Position numbers and translations under genes: made by a program. Shown here piece after piece: positions 37,156 to 46,912 of a DNA stretch of 64,000 nucleotides (position 1 is the stretch's first letter; the number at the start of each line of letters is the position of its first letter). The notes below the pieces were generated by a model. That model saw only the letters and a list, made by a program, of their open reading frames with translations, had not been told where the DNA came from and did not search any database. The stretch comes from Phreatobacter cathodiphilus (GTDB lineage Bacteria; Pseudomonadota; Alphaproteobacteria; Rhizobiales; Phreatobacteraceae): contig NZ_CP027668.1 of assembly GCF_003008515.1 (NCBI RefSeq), forward strand, positions 922,001-986,000, in the 5' to 3' direction.

Positions 37156-40100
37156 ATGGATTGGCGCCCCGACCAGGGCAGGGCTCCCTGCGACCGGACG
37201 ACGATGGAAGGCCGCACGCGCGGCTGGCATCGCACGCCGGGCCGGGCCCTCGCCGGGTGGTGGGCCAACCGCCGCGTTCCCGCCCTGTTGACCGCGGTCC
37301 TCGGCGGCCGGCCCTCCTGCTGGTCGACCCGCCGGCGCGTCTGCACCGGCGCCCTGGCCGGGCTGCTGCTGCTGGTCGTCGGCCCGATTCTCTTTCTCGG
37401 CTGGCAGATCCAGCGCGGCGGCATGGGCCTCGACATGGTCACGCCCTGGATCGCGCGGTCTCTCTCCGACCAGCTCGGAGACGGCCGCACCGTCACCATC
37501 GGCGCCGCCGTCATGGTCCGCGACGGCAGCGGCAAGGTCGAGGTCGAGGCGCGTGACGTCATCATCCACGACGGCGACGGCCGCCGCGTCGCCTCCATGC
37601 CGCGCGTCGCACTCGGCCTCGATTCGCTGCCCATTCTCGGCCGGCCCTCCATCCGGCGCATCGACCTCGTCGGCGCCTCCGTGGCCCTCAAGGTCGGCGA
37701 GGACGGCCAGATCGCGCTGGCCGCCGGGCGCTTCCGCACCCAGCTTCCCGAAGACCCGGGCGCCGCCACCCCGGGCGCCGCGGCTCCTGCCGCCGAGGTG
37801 ATCTCCACCCTTCCCGAACCCGAGATGTCGCCGTTCCGGCGGCTCGGCATCTGGCTCGACCTCATCGAGAAATCGGGCCTCGACGGCCACCGTCTCGCCG
37901 GCTTCGGCCTGCGCAACGGCACGGTGATCGTCGACGACGTCCGCTCCGGCAAGCGCTTCATCTTCGCCGGCATCGACCTCGATCTCACCGTACCGGCGAC
38001 CGGTGGCCTGTCGGTCGAGCTCGACGCTTCCGGCTCCGGCGCCCGCTGGACCTCCACCGCCACGGTCACGCCGCGTGACGGCTCCGGCCGCCGGCAGATC
38101 GACCTCTCCATGCGAGACATGGCGCCCCGCGACCTGTCGCTGGCCCTGCAGGGACCGCAGGTCGTCTTCGCCGACACGCCCATTTCCGGCACGCTGCGCG
38201 CCACCGTCGGCGAGGACGGCGACCCCGTCGCCTTCACCGGCCGCGTCACCATGGGCGCCGGCAAGGTCGGCGACGTCAACGACGAGGCCATGCGGATCGC
38301 CATCGACAGCGTCGCCGCCGACGTCCATTGGCAGGCCCTCTCTCCCGGTCTCGTCGTCGATCGGGTCGAGGTGGTGGCCGGACACAACCGCGCCTCCCTC
38401 AACGGCATCGTCACCCCGCCGACGCGCCGTGGCGAGCCCTTCGTCGTCGAGCTGCAGGCGCTCCAGGCCGTCACCTCGGTGCTCAACCCGCACGAGCCGC
38501 CGGTGCCCATCAACGTCCGCGGCGCCCGCTTCACCTTCGACCCGCTCTCCCGCAGCCTCGCGGTGGAGGGACTGACGGTCGACCAGGGTGCCGATCCGCT
38601 GGCACGGCTGGCGGGCAAGGTCGTCTTCGCCGAGGGTTCCCCGGCCATCCACCTCGACGTCGCCGCCGCGAAGATGCCGCTCGCCACCGCCCTGGCGCTC
38701 TGGCCGCGCGCCTCCAACCCTCATGCCCGCGACTGGGTCGCCGACAACATGAGCGGCGGCACCGCCGAGGACACCGCCATCCGCGTCTCGGTTCCGGCCG
38801 GCCTGCTGGCGCGGCAACCCTGGGTGCTGGAAAAGCACGCACTGTCGGTGCGCTCCCGGCTGCGTGGCACCTCGCTTCGGGTCATGCCTGGAATGTCGCC
38901 GCTGAAGGAGGCCGACATCGACGTCGACGTCGACGGCCAGATGGCGAGCCTGGTGGTGCAGCGCGGCCGCGTCGAGCCGGCCCCGGGGCAGGTCCTCTCC
39001 CTCACCCAGGGGACGTTCGAGATCATCGACCACCGCATCCAGCCGCCGCAGTCGGTGACCAAGTTCCGCCTGCAGGGCACCGCCTCGGCCGCCTTCGCGC
39101 TCCTCGGCGAGGAGGCGTTCAAAGGCGCCGCGACCGGGCCCACCCTGCCCACGGGCAAGGTCGAGGGCATGGTGACGGCGCAGGTCACCGTCAACGTGCC
39201 TCTGACGGAGACCTTCCAGCCCAATCTGATCGATTACGCCGTCGATGCCGACTTCACCGGCTTCTCCGCCGACAACGCCTTCGGCGAGATGCGCGTCGAG
39301 CGCGCCGCCTTCAAGGTCCTGACGACGCCGCGCAGCCTCACCATGCGCGGCCAGGGCGTGCTCGGCGGCGCCCAGGCCAATTTCGACTACCGCAAGCCGC
39401 GCCCCGACGCGAAGCCCGAGATCCGCCTCACCGCGACCCTCGACGACCGCGGCCGTGCCCGCCTCGGCCTGAACATCGGCACCCGCATCGTCGGCCCGAC
39501 GCCGGTCAAGGTGATGACCGTCGGCGAGGACTCCGGCCGCTACAACGTCGAGGTCGATCTCGGCCCGGCGACGCTCTCCGACCTGCTGCCCGGCTGGAGC
39601 AAGCCGCGTGGACAGGCGGCCAAGGCCCGCTTCGTCGCCGTCGAGGGGGAGGGGGGCTGGAAGCTCGAAGACCTCATCGTCGAGAGCCGCGGGCTGCTGG
39701 TGCGCGGTTCGGTGACCTTCGACGACAAGGGCGGCCTCGTCTCCGGCGTCTTCCCCGCCTACAACCTCTCCGACGGCGACCGGATGAACATCCGCATCGA
39801 GCGCGCCGGCACGGGCCACCGGGTGATCGGCCGGGGCGAGATGATCGATGCCCGCCACATCATCAAGTCGCTCTCCGAGCCGCCGCGGCCCGGGCCCGCC
39901 ACGGCCGGCGCGGCGCCGACCGAGCTCGACATCGACTTCAAGGCCAATGCGGTGGTGGGCGGCAACGGCGAGGTCATCCGCCAGTTCGAGATGCGGATGG
40001 CGCGCAACGGCCAGGCGATCCGGTCCTTGACCGCCAGCGGACGCGTCGGCCGCGACGCCCCCTTCGCCGTGGAGCAGCGTGGCCAGGGCAATACCCAGCG

Positions 40101-40737
40101 CCTGGCCGTCAGCGCCGGCGACGCCGGGGCGCTGCTGCGCTTCCTCGACATCTACCGCTCATTGCAGGGCGGCACGCTGGCTCTGATCATGACCCCGCCG
40201 CTGCCCAACGGGAACATCCGCGACGGCAGTGTCGAGATCACCGATTTCCGCATCCGTGGCGACCAGGCCATCTCCGGCATGGTGGCCGCCGCCGGCAGCG
40301 CGCCCAACGCACCGCGCCAGCAACAGCAGCAGAACGACGCCTTCGCCTTTTCCCGCCTGCGCGCCAATTTCGCCCGCACCGCCAGCAAGGTGACGGTCTC
40401 AGACGGCCTGCTCTGGGGGGCGGCGATCGGCGCCACGGTGGAGGGCGAGTTCGATCCCGGCCGCGACCGGTTGCTGCTGCGCGGCACCTATGTGCCGGCC
40501 TATGCGCTGAACAACATCTTTGCCCGCATTCCGGTGCTCGGCTTCTTCCTCGGCGGCGCGCCGGACGAAGGCGTCTTCGGCATCACCTACCAGATCGCCG
40601 GCGCCGTCAGCGCGCCGCGGCTCACCATCAACCCGCTCTCTGCGGTGACGCCGGGCTTCCTGCGCAAGATGTTCGAGTTCCGCGGCGCTGCGTCCAACAC
40701 CCCGCCGCCCATGCCGGGCGATGCCGCCCGGCGCTGA
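37156..40737 (+). CDS. AsmA/DUF3971-type envelope protein (YhdP/TamB-like superfamily)
   Basis: About 1193 residues. ATG 37156 has GGGAG five bases upstream; ATG 37144 and TTG 37102 are alternatives. An N-terminal positively charged stretch precedes one membrane helix (VCTGALAGLLLLVVGPILFLG). The rest is periplasmic, beta-rich and repetitive (DUF3971, then the AsmA-2 C-terminal part ending in GFLRKMFEFRG). In E. coli the related YhdP, TamB and YdbH bridge the periplasm and move phospholipids to the outer membrane. A bridge-like lipid-transport role is therefore likely here too. Convergent with the rhodanese gene, with a 6-base gap. Confidence 0.87.
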   Translation: MDWRPDQGRAPCDRTTMEGRTRGWHRTPGRALAGWWANRRVPALLTAVLGGRPSCWSTRRRVCTGALAGLLLLVVGPILFLGWQIQRGGMGLDMVTPWIARSLSDQLGDGRTVTIGAAVMVRDGSGKVEVEARDVIIHDGDGRRVASMPRVALGLDSLPILGRPSIRRIDLVGASVALKVGEDGQIALAAGRFRTQLPEDPGAATPGAAAPAAEVISTLPEPEMSPFRRLGIWLDLIEKSGLDGHRLAGFGLRNGTVIVDDVRSGKRFIFAGIDLDLTVPATGGLSVELDASGSGARWTSTATVTPRDGSGRRQIDLSMRDMAPRDLSLALQGPQVVFADTPISGTLRATVGEDGDPVAFTGRVTMGAGKVGDVNDEAMRIAIDSVAADVHWQALSPGLVVDRVEVVAGHNRASLNGIVTPPTRRGEPFVVELQALQAVTSVLNPHEPPVPINVRGARFTFDPLSRSLAVEGLTVDQGADPLARLAGKVVFAEGSPAIHLDVAAAKMPLATALALWPRASNPHARDWVADNMSGGTAEDTAIRVSVPAGLLARQPWVLEKHALSVRSRLRGTSLRVMPGMSPLKEADIDVDVDGQMASLVVQRGRVEPAPGQVLSLTQGTFEIIDHRIQPPQSVTKFRLQGTASAAFALLGEEAFKGAATGPTLPTGKVEGMVTAQVTVNVPLTETFQPNLIDYAVDADFTGFSADNAFGEMRVERAAFKVLTTPRSLTMRGQGVLGGAQANFDYRKPRPDAKPEIRLTATLDDRGRARLGLNIGTRIVGPTPVKVMTVGEDSGRYNVEVDLGPATLSDLLPGWSKPRGQAAKARFVAVEGEGGWKLEDLIVESRGLLVRGSVTFDDKGGLVSGVFPAYNLSDGDRMNIRIERAGTGHRVIGRGEMIDARHIIKSLSEPPRPGPATAGAAPTELDIDFKANAVVGGNGEVIRQFEMRMARNGQAIRSLTASGRVGRDAPFAVEQRGQGNTQRLAVSAGDAGALLRFLDIYRSLQGGTLALIMTPPLPNGNIRDGSVEITDFRIRGDQAISGMVAAAGSAPNAPRQQQQQNDAFAFSRLRANFARTASKVTVSDGLLWGAAIGATVEGEFDPGRDRLLLRGTYVPAYALNNIFARIPVLGFFLGGAPDEGVFGITYQIAGAVSAPRLTINPLSAVTPGFLRKMFEFRGAASNTPPPMPGDAARR

Positions 40738-40743
40738 CCGACC

Positions 40744-41067
40744 TCAGCCGCGGACGATCTCCTGCCCGTCCATCACCCAGGCCTTCAGCCCGCCGGCGAG
40801 ATGGGCGTCATAGGGCAGGCCCGCCGCCTGCGCGGCTTCACTGGCATGGATCGAGCGCACGCCGGCGGCGCAGAGGAAGACCACGCGCCGGCCGGCCGGG
40901 GCCGGGATGGCCGACGGGTCGAACTGCGACAGCGGCAGGTTCACCGCGTCCGGGATGCCCGCCATGGCGACCTCGTGGGGCTCGCGCACGTCGACGAGGA
41001 GGATGGTGTCCTCCGCCAGGCCGCGGGCGACGTCGTCGGGGGTGAGGTTGTGGACAGGCACTGGCAT
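40744..41067 (-). CDS. Single-domain rhodanese-like protein
   Basis: 107 residues from ATG 41067 (MPVPVHNLTPDDVARGL). One rhodanese domain with the active cysteine in FLCAAGVRS, a six-residue loop as in sulfurtransferases, and the conserved LLVDVREPHE entry. It moves sulfane sulfur between acceptors in the cytoplasm. It is 78 bases downstream of anmK on the same strand, so the two may share a transcript, although their functions are not obviously linked. Confidence 0.92.
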   Translation of the reverse strand: MPVPVHNLTPDDVARGLAEDTILLVDVREPHEVAMAGIPDAVNLPLSQFDPSAIPAPAGRRVVFLCAAGVRSIHASEAAQAAGLPYDAHLAGGLKAWVMDGQEIVRG

Positions 41068-41145
41068 CTCCCTGGAGGACCGGACGGGGCCATCATAGCA
41101 GCAGGCCGGCGCCGCGCATCGCCCGTCCATCGTGGACCGGCGCCC

Positions 41146-42237
41146 TCAGGCGAGGATCACCCCGCCCGTCAGCGGCTCCTTCACCCCGGTCGTGGACGGA
41201 TAGGTCAGCGGCAGGCTCTTCAGGCTGCGTACGGCGAGATAGGCGAAGGCCTGAGCCTCCAGAAAATCCGAGGACCAGCCGACGTCCTCGCCGGTGCGGA
41301 TCTCCGCGCCGGTGACATGGGCGAGGAGACGCAGCAACTCCGGGTTCTTCGCTCCGCCGCCACAGACGATCCACAGCACCGGCGGCTCGCGCACGAAATC
41401 GGCGGCGCGGGCGATGGAGCGGGCAGTGAAGGCAGTCAGCGTCGCCGCGCCGTCCTCGGTCGCGACATTGCCGACGATCGAGAAGGCGAAGGCGTTGCGG
41501 TCGAGCGACTTCGGCGGCGGCTTGGCGAAGAAGGGGTGGACCAGGAGCCAGGCGAGGAGCGCCTCGTCCGCCCGGCCGCGCGCCGCGGCAGCGCCGCCCT
41601 CATCCATGCGCTCGCCGGTTCGCTCGCCCATCCAGTCGTCGATCAGCGCATTGCCCGGCCCGGTGTCGAAGGCGAGCAGCGTCTCGCCCGCGCCGATCAG
41701 CGTGACGTTGGCGACGCCGCCGATGTTGATGACGGCGAGCGGGCGGGGGAGAGCGGCCGCAGCCGCGAGCGCCCGGTGGAAGACCGGAACCAGCGGCGCA
41801 CCCTGGCCGCCGGCGGCGACATCCGCTTGCCTGAGGTCGTAGACGACCGGGATCCCGAGCCGCTGGCGCAACGCCTCTCCGTCGCCGATCTGCACCGTCA
41901 GGCCGAGCGCCGGGCGGTGCAGCACCGTCTGGCCGTGGAAGCCGACGACACCGATATCGGCGCGCGACAGGCCGTTCCTTTCGAGGAACAGTTCCACGGC
42001 CTCCGCATGGGCGCGGGTGACGAGGGCGTCGGCGCGGGCGAGGAGCGGCGTGCGCTGCGTCCGGTCGGTGAGCTGCGCGCCTTCCTTCAGCGCGGCGCGC
42101 AAGAGGGCGCGCTCGTCGTCGCTATAGGCGCGGTAGCCGGTCGGACCGAAGCCGGCGATGGTTTCGCCGTCGGTGTCGAGCAGCGCCACGTCGACGCCGT
42201 CCAGGGAGGTTCCCGACATCAGGCCGATGGCGCGCAT
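41146..42237 (-). CDS. anmK: Anhydro-N-acetylmuramic acid kinase
   Basis: 363 residues, the normal size. The ATP-binding N-terminus is [19 protein letters not shown], followed by [12 protein letters not shown] and [11 protein letters not shown], then [13 protein letters not shown] with the catalytic aspartate. It phosphorylates and opens 1,6-anhydro-MurNAc to MurNAc-6-phosphate in peptidoglycan recycling. It is divergent from tyrS, with about 100 bases between the two starts, a gene pair commonly found in this order. Confidence 0.95.
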   Translation of the reverse strand: MRAIGLMSGTSLDGVDVALLDTDGETIAGFGPTGYRAYSDDERALLRAALKEGAQLTDRTQRTPLLARADALVTRAHAEAVELFLERNGLSRADIGVVGFHGQTVLHRPALGLTVQIGDGEALRQRLGIPVVYDLRQADVAAGGQGAPLVPVFHRALAAAAALPRPLAVINIGGVANVTLIGAGETLLAFDTGPGNALIDDWMGERTGERMDEGGAAAARGRADEALLAWLLVHPFFAKPPPKSLDRNAFAFSIVGNVATEDGAATLTAFTARSIARAADFVREPPVLWIVCGGGAKNPELLRLLAHVTGAEIRTGEDVGWSSDFLEAQAFAYLAVRSLKSLPLTYPSTTGVKEPLTGGVILA

Positions 42238-42337
42238 GGGTCCCGCCGATTCGAAGGATGAAATTGCAGCCCGCCTCTGCTACACCGCGCCTCCGCCGGG
42301 CGCGAGTGTCCGGCACTCAGCCCCAACTGGAAAGATC

Positions 42338-43591
42338 ATGGCCGCCCCTCAGTCCGACTTCCTGCGCATCCTCACCGAGCGCGGGTTCATCCACCAGTGT
42401 TCCGACATGCAGGGCCTCGACGCCCTGGCGGCCAAGGGGGAAGTCGTCGCCTATGTGGGCTATGACTGCACGGCCCCCTCGCTCCATGTCGGCCACCTCC
42501 TGTCGATCATGATGCTGCACTGGCTGCAGAAGACCGGCGCCGGCAAGCCGATCACGCTGATGGGCGGCGGCACGACGCGGGTCGGCGACCCCTCGGGCCG
42601 CGACGAGACGCGCAAGATCCTCTCGATCGACGACATCAACGCCAACAAGGACGCGCTGAAGGGCGTGTTCGCGAAGCTGCTCACCTTCGGTGACGGCAAG
42701 ACCGACGCCATCATGCCCGACAATGCGGAGTGGCTGACCAAGCTCAACTACATCGAGATGCTGCGCGACATCGGCCGGCACTTCTCGGTGAACCGCATGA
42801 TGACCATGGATTCGGTGCGCATGCGGCTGGAGCGCGAGCAGGAGCTCTCCTTCATCGAATTCAACTACATGATCCTGCAGTCCTACGACTTCGTCGAACT
42901 CGCCCGGCGCTACGGCACCAACCTGCAGATGGGCGGCTCCGATCAGTGGGGCAACATCGTCACCGGCGTCGATCTCGGCCGGCGCATGGGCACGCACCAG
43001 CTCTACGCTCTGACCTGCCCGCTGCTGACGACCGCCTCCGGCGCCAAGATGGGCAAGACCGCTGCCGGCGCCGTCTGGCTCAATGCCGACATGCTGTCGA
43101 ACTACGATTACTGGCAGTTCTGGCGGAACACTGAGGACGGCGACGTCGCCCGCTTCCTCAAGCTGTTCACCCTGCTGCCGATGGCCGAGATCGACCGTCT
43201 CGCCGCGCTCCAGGGCGCCGAGATCAACGAGGCAAAGAAGGTTCTCGCCACCGAGGCGACGGCGCTGGTGCGCGGCCGCGAGGCGGCCGAGGCCGCCGCC
43301 GAGACAGCGCGGAAGACCTTCGAGCAGGGCGCTCTCGGCGACGACCTGCCGGTGGTGACGGTTCCGGCGGCCGAGCTCGCGGCGGGTATCGGCGTGCTCT
43401 CGCTCTTCGTCCGGGCCGGCCTCGTCGCCTCCAACGGCGAGGCGCGTCGTCAGGTCGCCGGCGGCGGCCTGAAGCTCAACGACGAGGCCGTGACCGATCC
43501 GCAGGCGGTGGTCACCGCAGCAGCCCTGAAGGACGGCGTCGCCAAGCTGTCCTTCGGCCGCAAGAAGCATGTGCTCGTGAAGGTGGGATGA
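42338..43591 (+). CDS. tyrS: Tyrosyl-tRNA synthetase
   Basis: 417 residues from ATG 42338; the 60 codons upstream in the same frame overlap the divergent anmK and are not coding. Class I signatures: HVGH (in [10 protein letters not shown]) as the HIGH motif and KMGKT ([13 protein letters not shown]) as the KMSKS motif. Tyrosine-binding residues are in [17 protein letters not shown]-terminal S4 RNA-binding domain (about 350-417) reads the tRNA. The GST gene follows after four bases. Confidence 0.97.
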   Translation: MAAPQSDFLRILTERGFIHQCSDMQGLDALAAKGEVVAYVGYDCTAPSLHVGHLLSIMMLHWLQKTGAGKPITLMGGGTTRVGDPSGRDETRKILSIDDINANKDALKGVFAKLLTFGDGKTDAIMPDNAEWLTKLNYIEMLRDIGRHFSVNRMMTMDSVRMRLEREQELSFIEFNYMILQSYDFVELARRYGTNLQMGGSDQWGNIVTGVDLGRRMGTHQLYALTCPLLTTASGAKMGKTAAGAVWLNADMLSNYDYWQFWRNTEDGDVARFLKLFTLLPMAEIDRLAALQGAEINEAKKVLATEATALVRGREAAEAAAETARKTFEQGALGDDLPVVTVPAAELAAGIGVLSLFVRAGLVASNGEARRQVAGGGLKLNDEAVTDPQAVVTAAALKDGVAKLSFGRKKHVLVKVG

Positions 43592-43595
43592 GACG

Positions 43596-44213
43596 ATGAC
43601 GATGAAGTTCTTCTATGGCCCGAAGACCTGCGCGCTGGCCTCGCGCATCGCGCTGGAAGAGGCGGGCGCGTCTTACGAGCCCGTCCGCGTCGACTTCGCC
43701 TCGGGCGAGCAGACCAAGCCCGCCTATCTCGCCGTGAACCCCAAGGGCCGGGTGCCGGCCCTCGTCACCGACCGCGGCGTTCTCACCGAAAACGTCGCGA
43801 TTCTCGCCTTCGTGGCGCAGAGCCACCCCGAGAAGAAGCTGGCCCCGCTCGCCGACCCCTTCGCCTTCGCCGAGATGCAGGCCTTCAATTCCTATCTCGC
43901 CTCCACCGTGCACGTGAACCACGCCCATAAGCACCGTGGCGCCCGCTGGGCGACCGAGGAGAGCTCCTTCCTCGACATGCGCCGCAAGGTGCCGGAGACC
44001 ATGGCGGCGAGCTTCCGCCTCATCGAGACCGAGTTCTTCCGCGGCCCCTGGGTCATGGGCGAGGCCTATTCGGTCGCCGACGCCTATCTCTTCACGGTGA
44101 CGCGCTGGCTGGAGGGCGACGGTGTCGACGTGGCGCAGTTCCCGCGCGTCGCCGACCACATGAAGCGCATGGGCGAGCGTCCCGCGGTGCAGGCGGCCCT
44201 CGCCGGGGAATGA
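43596..44213 (+). CDS. Glutathione S-transferase
   Basis: 205 residues. An N-terminal thioredoxin-like domain (1-80) starts MKFFYGPKTCALASRIALEEAG, the beta-class pattern with a cysteine after PKTC. The conserved cis-proline is in KGRVPALVT, and TEN-A contacts glutathione. The helical domain covers 90-200. It probably conjugates or reduces small electrophiles in the cytoplasm. Translationally coupled to tyrS by its 4-base gap; convergent with the yoeB gene. Confidence 0.92.
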   Translation: MTMKFFYGPKTCALASRIALEEAGASYEPVRVDFASGEQTKPAYLAVNPKGRVPALVTDRGVLTENVAILAFVAQSHPEKKLAPLADPFAFAEMQAFNSYLASTVHVNHAHKHRGARWATEESSFLDMRRKVPETMAASFRLIETEFFRGPWVMGEAYSVADAYLFTVTRWLEGDGVDVAQFPRVADHMKRMGERPAVQAALAGE

Positions 44214-44217
44214 TCCC

Positions 44218-44472
44218 TCAGTAGTGGTAGCGGCACTGGGCGATCTCGAGCACCTCGCCGCGCATGCGGTAGACGAGGCGGTGCTCCTGGTCGATCCGCC
44301 GCGACCACCAGCCCTGGAATTCGTTCTTCAGCGGCTCCGGCTTGCCGGTGCCGGTGAACGGCGTGCGTCGGCACTCGCGGATCAAGGCGTTCAGCTTCTT
44401 AAGAATCCTGCGATCTGCCTCCTGCCAGTGCAGGTAATCCTCCCAAGCAAGGGGGTGGAACGCGACGGTCAT
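44218..44472 (-). CDS. yoeB: YoeB-family mRNA interferase toxin
   Basis: 84 residues, exactly the size of E. coli YoeB. The catalytic set is complete: E46, R65, H83 and Y84 (terminal CRYHY). YoeB binds in the ribosomal A site and cuts mRNA there. Its ATG overlaps the antitoxin stop (ATGA), the usual antitoxin-first coupling. It is neutralised by the preceding gene's product. The pair is squeezed between leuD and the convergent GST gene, which suggests insertion by horizontal transfer. Confidence 0.95.
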   Translation of the reverse strand: MTVAFHPLAWEDYLHWQEADRRILKKLNALIRECRRTPFTGTGKPEPLKNEFQGWWSRRIDQEHRLVYRMRGEVLEIAQCRYHY

Positions 44473-44723
44473 TCCAGGAGATCGCGCACGATGCCTTTGC
44501 CCTCATCGAGCCCGGTGATCGCTTCCAGCAGGCGCCGACGGTTCTCGGGGCTCTTCGTCAGATAGGTCGTCTCTTCCATCGACGTGTAGTCCTCCAGCGA
44601 GATCAGCACCGCGGGCGGCTTGCCGCCCTCGCGGGTGATCAGCACCGGCGCATGGTCCGCCGTCACCTGGTCGAGGGTGGCGGCGAGGGTCTTGCGGAGT
44701 TCGGTCGAGGTCTTGACGCGCAT
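44469..44723 (-). CDS. yefM: YefM/Phd-family antitoxin
   Basis: 84 residues from ATG 44723 (MRVKTSTELRKTLAATLDQV). The N-terminal Phd/YefM DNA-binding and dimerisation part covers 1-50 (APVLITREGGKPPAVLISLEDY). The acidic, flexible C-terminus (LDEGKGIVRDLLE) wraps the toxin. It represses its own operon through the twin GTAC sites just upstream. A longer frame from 44795 would run into leuD and is not needed. Confidence 0.94.
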   Translation of the reverse strand: MRVKTSTELRKTLAATLDQVTADHAPVLITREGGKPPAVLISLEDYTSMEETTYLTKSPENRRRLLEAITGLDEGKGIVRDLLE

Positions 44724-44730
44724 GGTGAGA

Positions 44731-44751
44731 ATGTACGCCAAAACGTACGCA
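44731..44751 (-). promoter_or_regulatory. YefM operator: two GTAC palindromes 12 bp apart
   Basis: Two copies of GTACG in AATGTACGCC and AACGTACGCA are 12 bases apart centre to centre, within the roughly 30-base gap between leuD and the antitoxin gene. E. coli YefM binds short palindromes with core TGTACA at this spacing. Confidence 0.65.
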
Positions 44752-44754
44752 ATC

Positions 44755-45336
44755 TCAACCGCGGCGCGGTGTCGCCCAGGGTCTCTCGCCGGCATCGCGC
44801 GCCGTGAAGGCGGCGATGGAGCCGGCCTCGGCCAGGGTCAGGTCGATGTCGTCCCAGCCGTTGAGGAGCTGGGTGCGCCAGACCGGATCGATGGCGAAGG
44901 GCACCACGATGTTGCCGCAGACGATGGTCTGTGCGGCGAGATCCACGGTGACGGGAAGATCGGCGGTGTCGAGCAGCCGTTCAGCGTCCTCCTCGCTCAC
45001 CCTCGCCGGAACCACGCCGTTCTTCACGCAGTTTGAGGCGAAGATGTCGCCGAAGCTCGGGGCGATCACCGCACGGAATCCATGATCGGCGAGCGCGTAG
45101 ACCGCCGCCTCGCGCGACGAGCCGCAGCCGAAATTGCGGCGCGCCACCAGGATCGTCTGGCCGGAGGAGGGGGCCGGCGCGCCGCCTTCGGCCACGAGGT
45201 CGTGGAGCAGGAAGCGGCCATAGCCCTCGGGCTGGCGCGGCTCCTTCATGAAACGCGCGGGGATCAGCTGGTCCGTGTCGACATTGGCCACCGGCAGCTT
45301 CAGCATCGCGGCCGTGTCACGCGTGAAGGGTTTCAT
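44755..45336 (-). CDS. leuD: 3-isopropylmalate dehydratase, small subunit
   Basis: 193 residues. Swivel domain of the aconitase family, with [12 protein letters not shown] and the [10 protein letters not shown] loop that contacts substrate. With LeuC it isomerises 2- to 3-isopropylmalate in leucine synthesis. It starts within the leuC stop (ATGA overlap), so the subunits are made in step. The toxin-antitoxin pair follows about 30 bases downstream on the same strand. Confidence 0.96.
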   Translation of the reverse strand: MKPFTRDTAAMLKLPVANVDTDQLIPARFMKEPRQPEGYGRFLLHDLVAEGGAPAPSSGQTILVARRNFGCGSSREAAVYALADHGFRAVIAPSFGDIFASNCVKNGVVPARVSEEDAERLLDTADLPVTVDLAAQTIVCGNIVVPFAIDPVWRTQLLNGWDDIDLTLAEAGSIAAFTARDAGERPWATPRRG

Positions 45337-46736
45337 GCGAACCGCCTGACGTCGGTGAGCGTGCCGGTGACGGCGGCGGCCGCCGCCATGGCCGGCGACA
45401 TCAGATGCGTGCGCGCACCCGGCCCCTGCCGGCCCTTGAAGTTGCGGTTGGTGGTGGAGGCGCAGCGCTCGCCGGCCGGCACCGTGTCGCCGTTCATGCC
45501 GACGCACATGGAACAGCCGGAGGCGACCCATTCGAGCCCGGCCTCGGTGAAGATGCGGGCGAGGCCCTCCTCCTCCGCCTGCTGCTTGACCAGCGACGAG
45601 CCGGGCGACACGAGCCCCGGCACCACCGCCTTGCGGCCCGCCAGGATCTGCGCTGCGGCACGCAGGTCCTCGATCCGCGCATTGGTGCAGGAGCCGATGA
45701 AGACCCGGTCGATGGCGACCGATTGCAGCGCCTGTCCCGGCGCCAGCGCCATGTAGTCGAGCGCGTCGCGCGCCGCCGCCGCCTTCACCGGATCGGCGAT
45801 CCGCCCCGGATCGGGCACGGCGGCGGTGATCGGCAGCGCCTGTTCGGGGCTGATGCCCCAGGTGACGGTGGGCGCGACGTCGCCGCCGGCGAGGTTCACC
45901 TCGCGGTCGAAGGCGGCATCGGGATCGCCGGCGAGCCCCGCCCAGGCCTCCACCGCCCGGTCCCACAGTGCGCCCTCCGGCGCGAAGGGACGCCCCTTCA
46001 GATAGGCGAAGGTGGTGGCGTCGGGCGCCACCATGCCGCAGCGCCCGCCGGCCTCGATCGACATGTTGCAGAGGGTCATGCGCCCCTCCATCGACAGCGT
46101 TCGGATGGCGTCCCCCGCAAACTCGATCGCGTGGCCCGCCGCGCCGTCGGCGCCGATGGTCGCGATGACGGTCAGCATGATGTCCTTGGCAGTGATGCCC
46201 GGCGCGGTCCGTCCGTCCACGTTGATCCGCATGCGTTTCGGCTTCTTCTGCCACAGGGTCTGCGTCGCCAGGACGTGGGCGACCTCGGAGGCCCCGATTC
46301 CGAAGGCATAGGCTCCGAAGGCGCCGTGGGTGGAGGTGTGACTGTCGCCGCAGACCACCGTCAGCCCCGGCAGCGTCAGGCCCTGTTCGGTGCCGGTCAC
46401 GTGGACGATGCCCTGCCGCGGGTCGTCAAGCCCGAACAGGGTAATGCCGTGGGCGGCGGTGTTGGCGCTGAGCTGGTCGACCATGCGGGCGATGGAGGCG
46501 TCCGCCACCGGGCCGCCGCGTCCGCGCGTCGGGACGTAATGGTCGGCGACGCCGAAGGTGAGGTCCGGCCGTGCCACCGCCGCGCCGCGAGCTGCAATCT
46601 GGCCGAAGGCGTGGTGAGAGCCCTCATGCACGAAATGGCGATCGATCCACAGCAGCGAAAGCCCGTCCGCGCGGCGCTTCACCACGTGGCTGTCCCACAA
46701 TCGGTCGAACAGTGTGGCCGGCAGATCCACTCTCAT
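45333..46736 (-). CDS. leuC: 3-isopropylmalate dehydratase, large subunit
   Basis: 467 residues from ATG 46736 ([14 protein letters not shown]); GTG 46742 would add two residues. The aconitase-type 4Fe-4S cluster ligands are GSCTNAR (first cysteine) and SGCSMC (the other two). [14 protein letters not shown] contacts the substrate. The gene is divergent from the GntR/UTRA regulator at 46913, sharing about 175 bases of upstream DNA, but leucine synthesis has no obvious link with that catabolic cluster. Confidence 0.95.
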   Translation of the reverse strand: MRVDLPATLFDRLWDSHVVKRRADGLSLLWIDRHFVHEGSHHAFGQIAARGAAVARPDLTFGVADHYVPTRGRGGPVADASIARMVDQLSANTAAHGITLFGLDDPRQGIVHVTGTEQGLTLPGLTVVCGDSHTSTHGAFGAYAFGIGASEVAHVLATQTLWQKKPKRMRINVDGRTAPGITAKDIMLTVIATIGADGAAGHAIEFAGDAIRTLSMEGRMTLCNMSIEAGGRCGMVAPDATTFAYLKGRPFAPEGALWDRAVEAWAGLAGDPDAAFDREVNLAGGDVAPTVTWGISPEQALPITAAVPDPGRIADPVKAAAARDALDYMALAPGQALQSVAIDRVFIGSCTNARIEDLRAAAQILAGRKAVVPGLVSPGSSLVKQQAEEEGLARIFTEAGLEWVASGCSMCVGMNGDTVPAGERCASTTNRNFKGRQGPGARTHLMSPAMAAAAAVTGTLTDVRRFA

Positions 46737-46750
46737 CTCCACGACGATGC

Positions 46751-46784
46751 TTGACGGACAAACATTGTATCATAGGATAGACAA
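46751..46784 (+). promoter_or_regulatory. Promoter and possible GntR operator of the right catabolic cluster
   Basis: TTGACG (46751-46756) and TAGGAT (46773-46778), 16 bases apart, form a plausible promoter reading toward the GntR gene. An imperfect inverted repeat beginning TTGTAT and ending AGACAA (46765-46784) overlies the -10. HutC-type regulators favour sites of this kind, so self-repression is likely. The symmetry is weak. Confidence 0.45.
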
Positions 46785-46912
46785 AGCTCGAAATTTCTCT
46801 ATCTCTATCCATCGAACAGGCTGGCAGACAAATGCAGACCGTCGCACTGCCGAACAAGGGGCCCGCGCCAAGGCGCCCCGGTGCGACTCCCGGCCTGAGG
46901 GGGAGAGAGGTC

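Noticed and set aside
36754-39858. Minus-strand open frame of 1034 codons opposite the AsmA-like gene
   Set aside because: Same effect of GC skew; the plus-strand protein has a membrane anchor and AsmA features, the minus one only low-complexity sequence.
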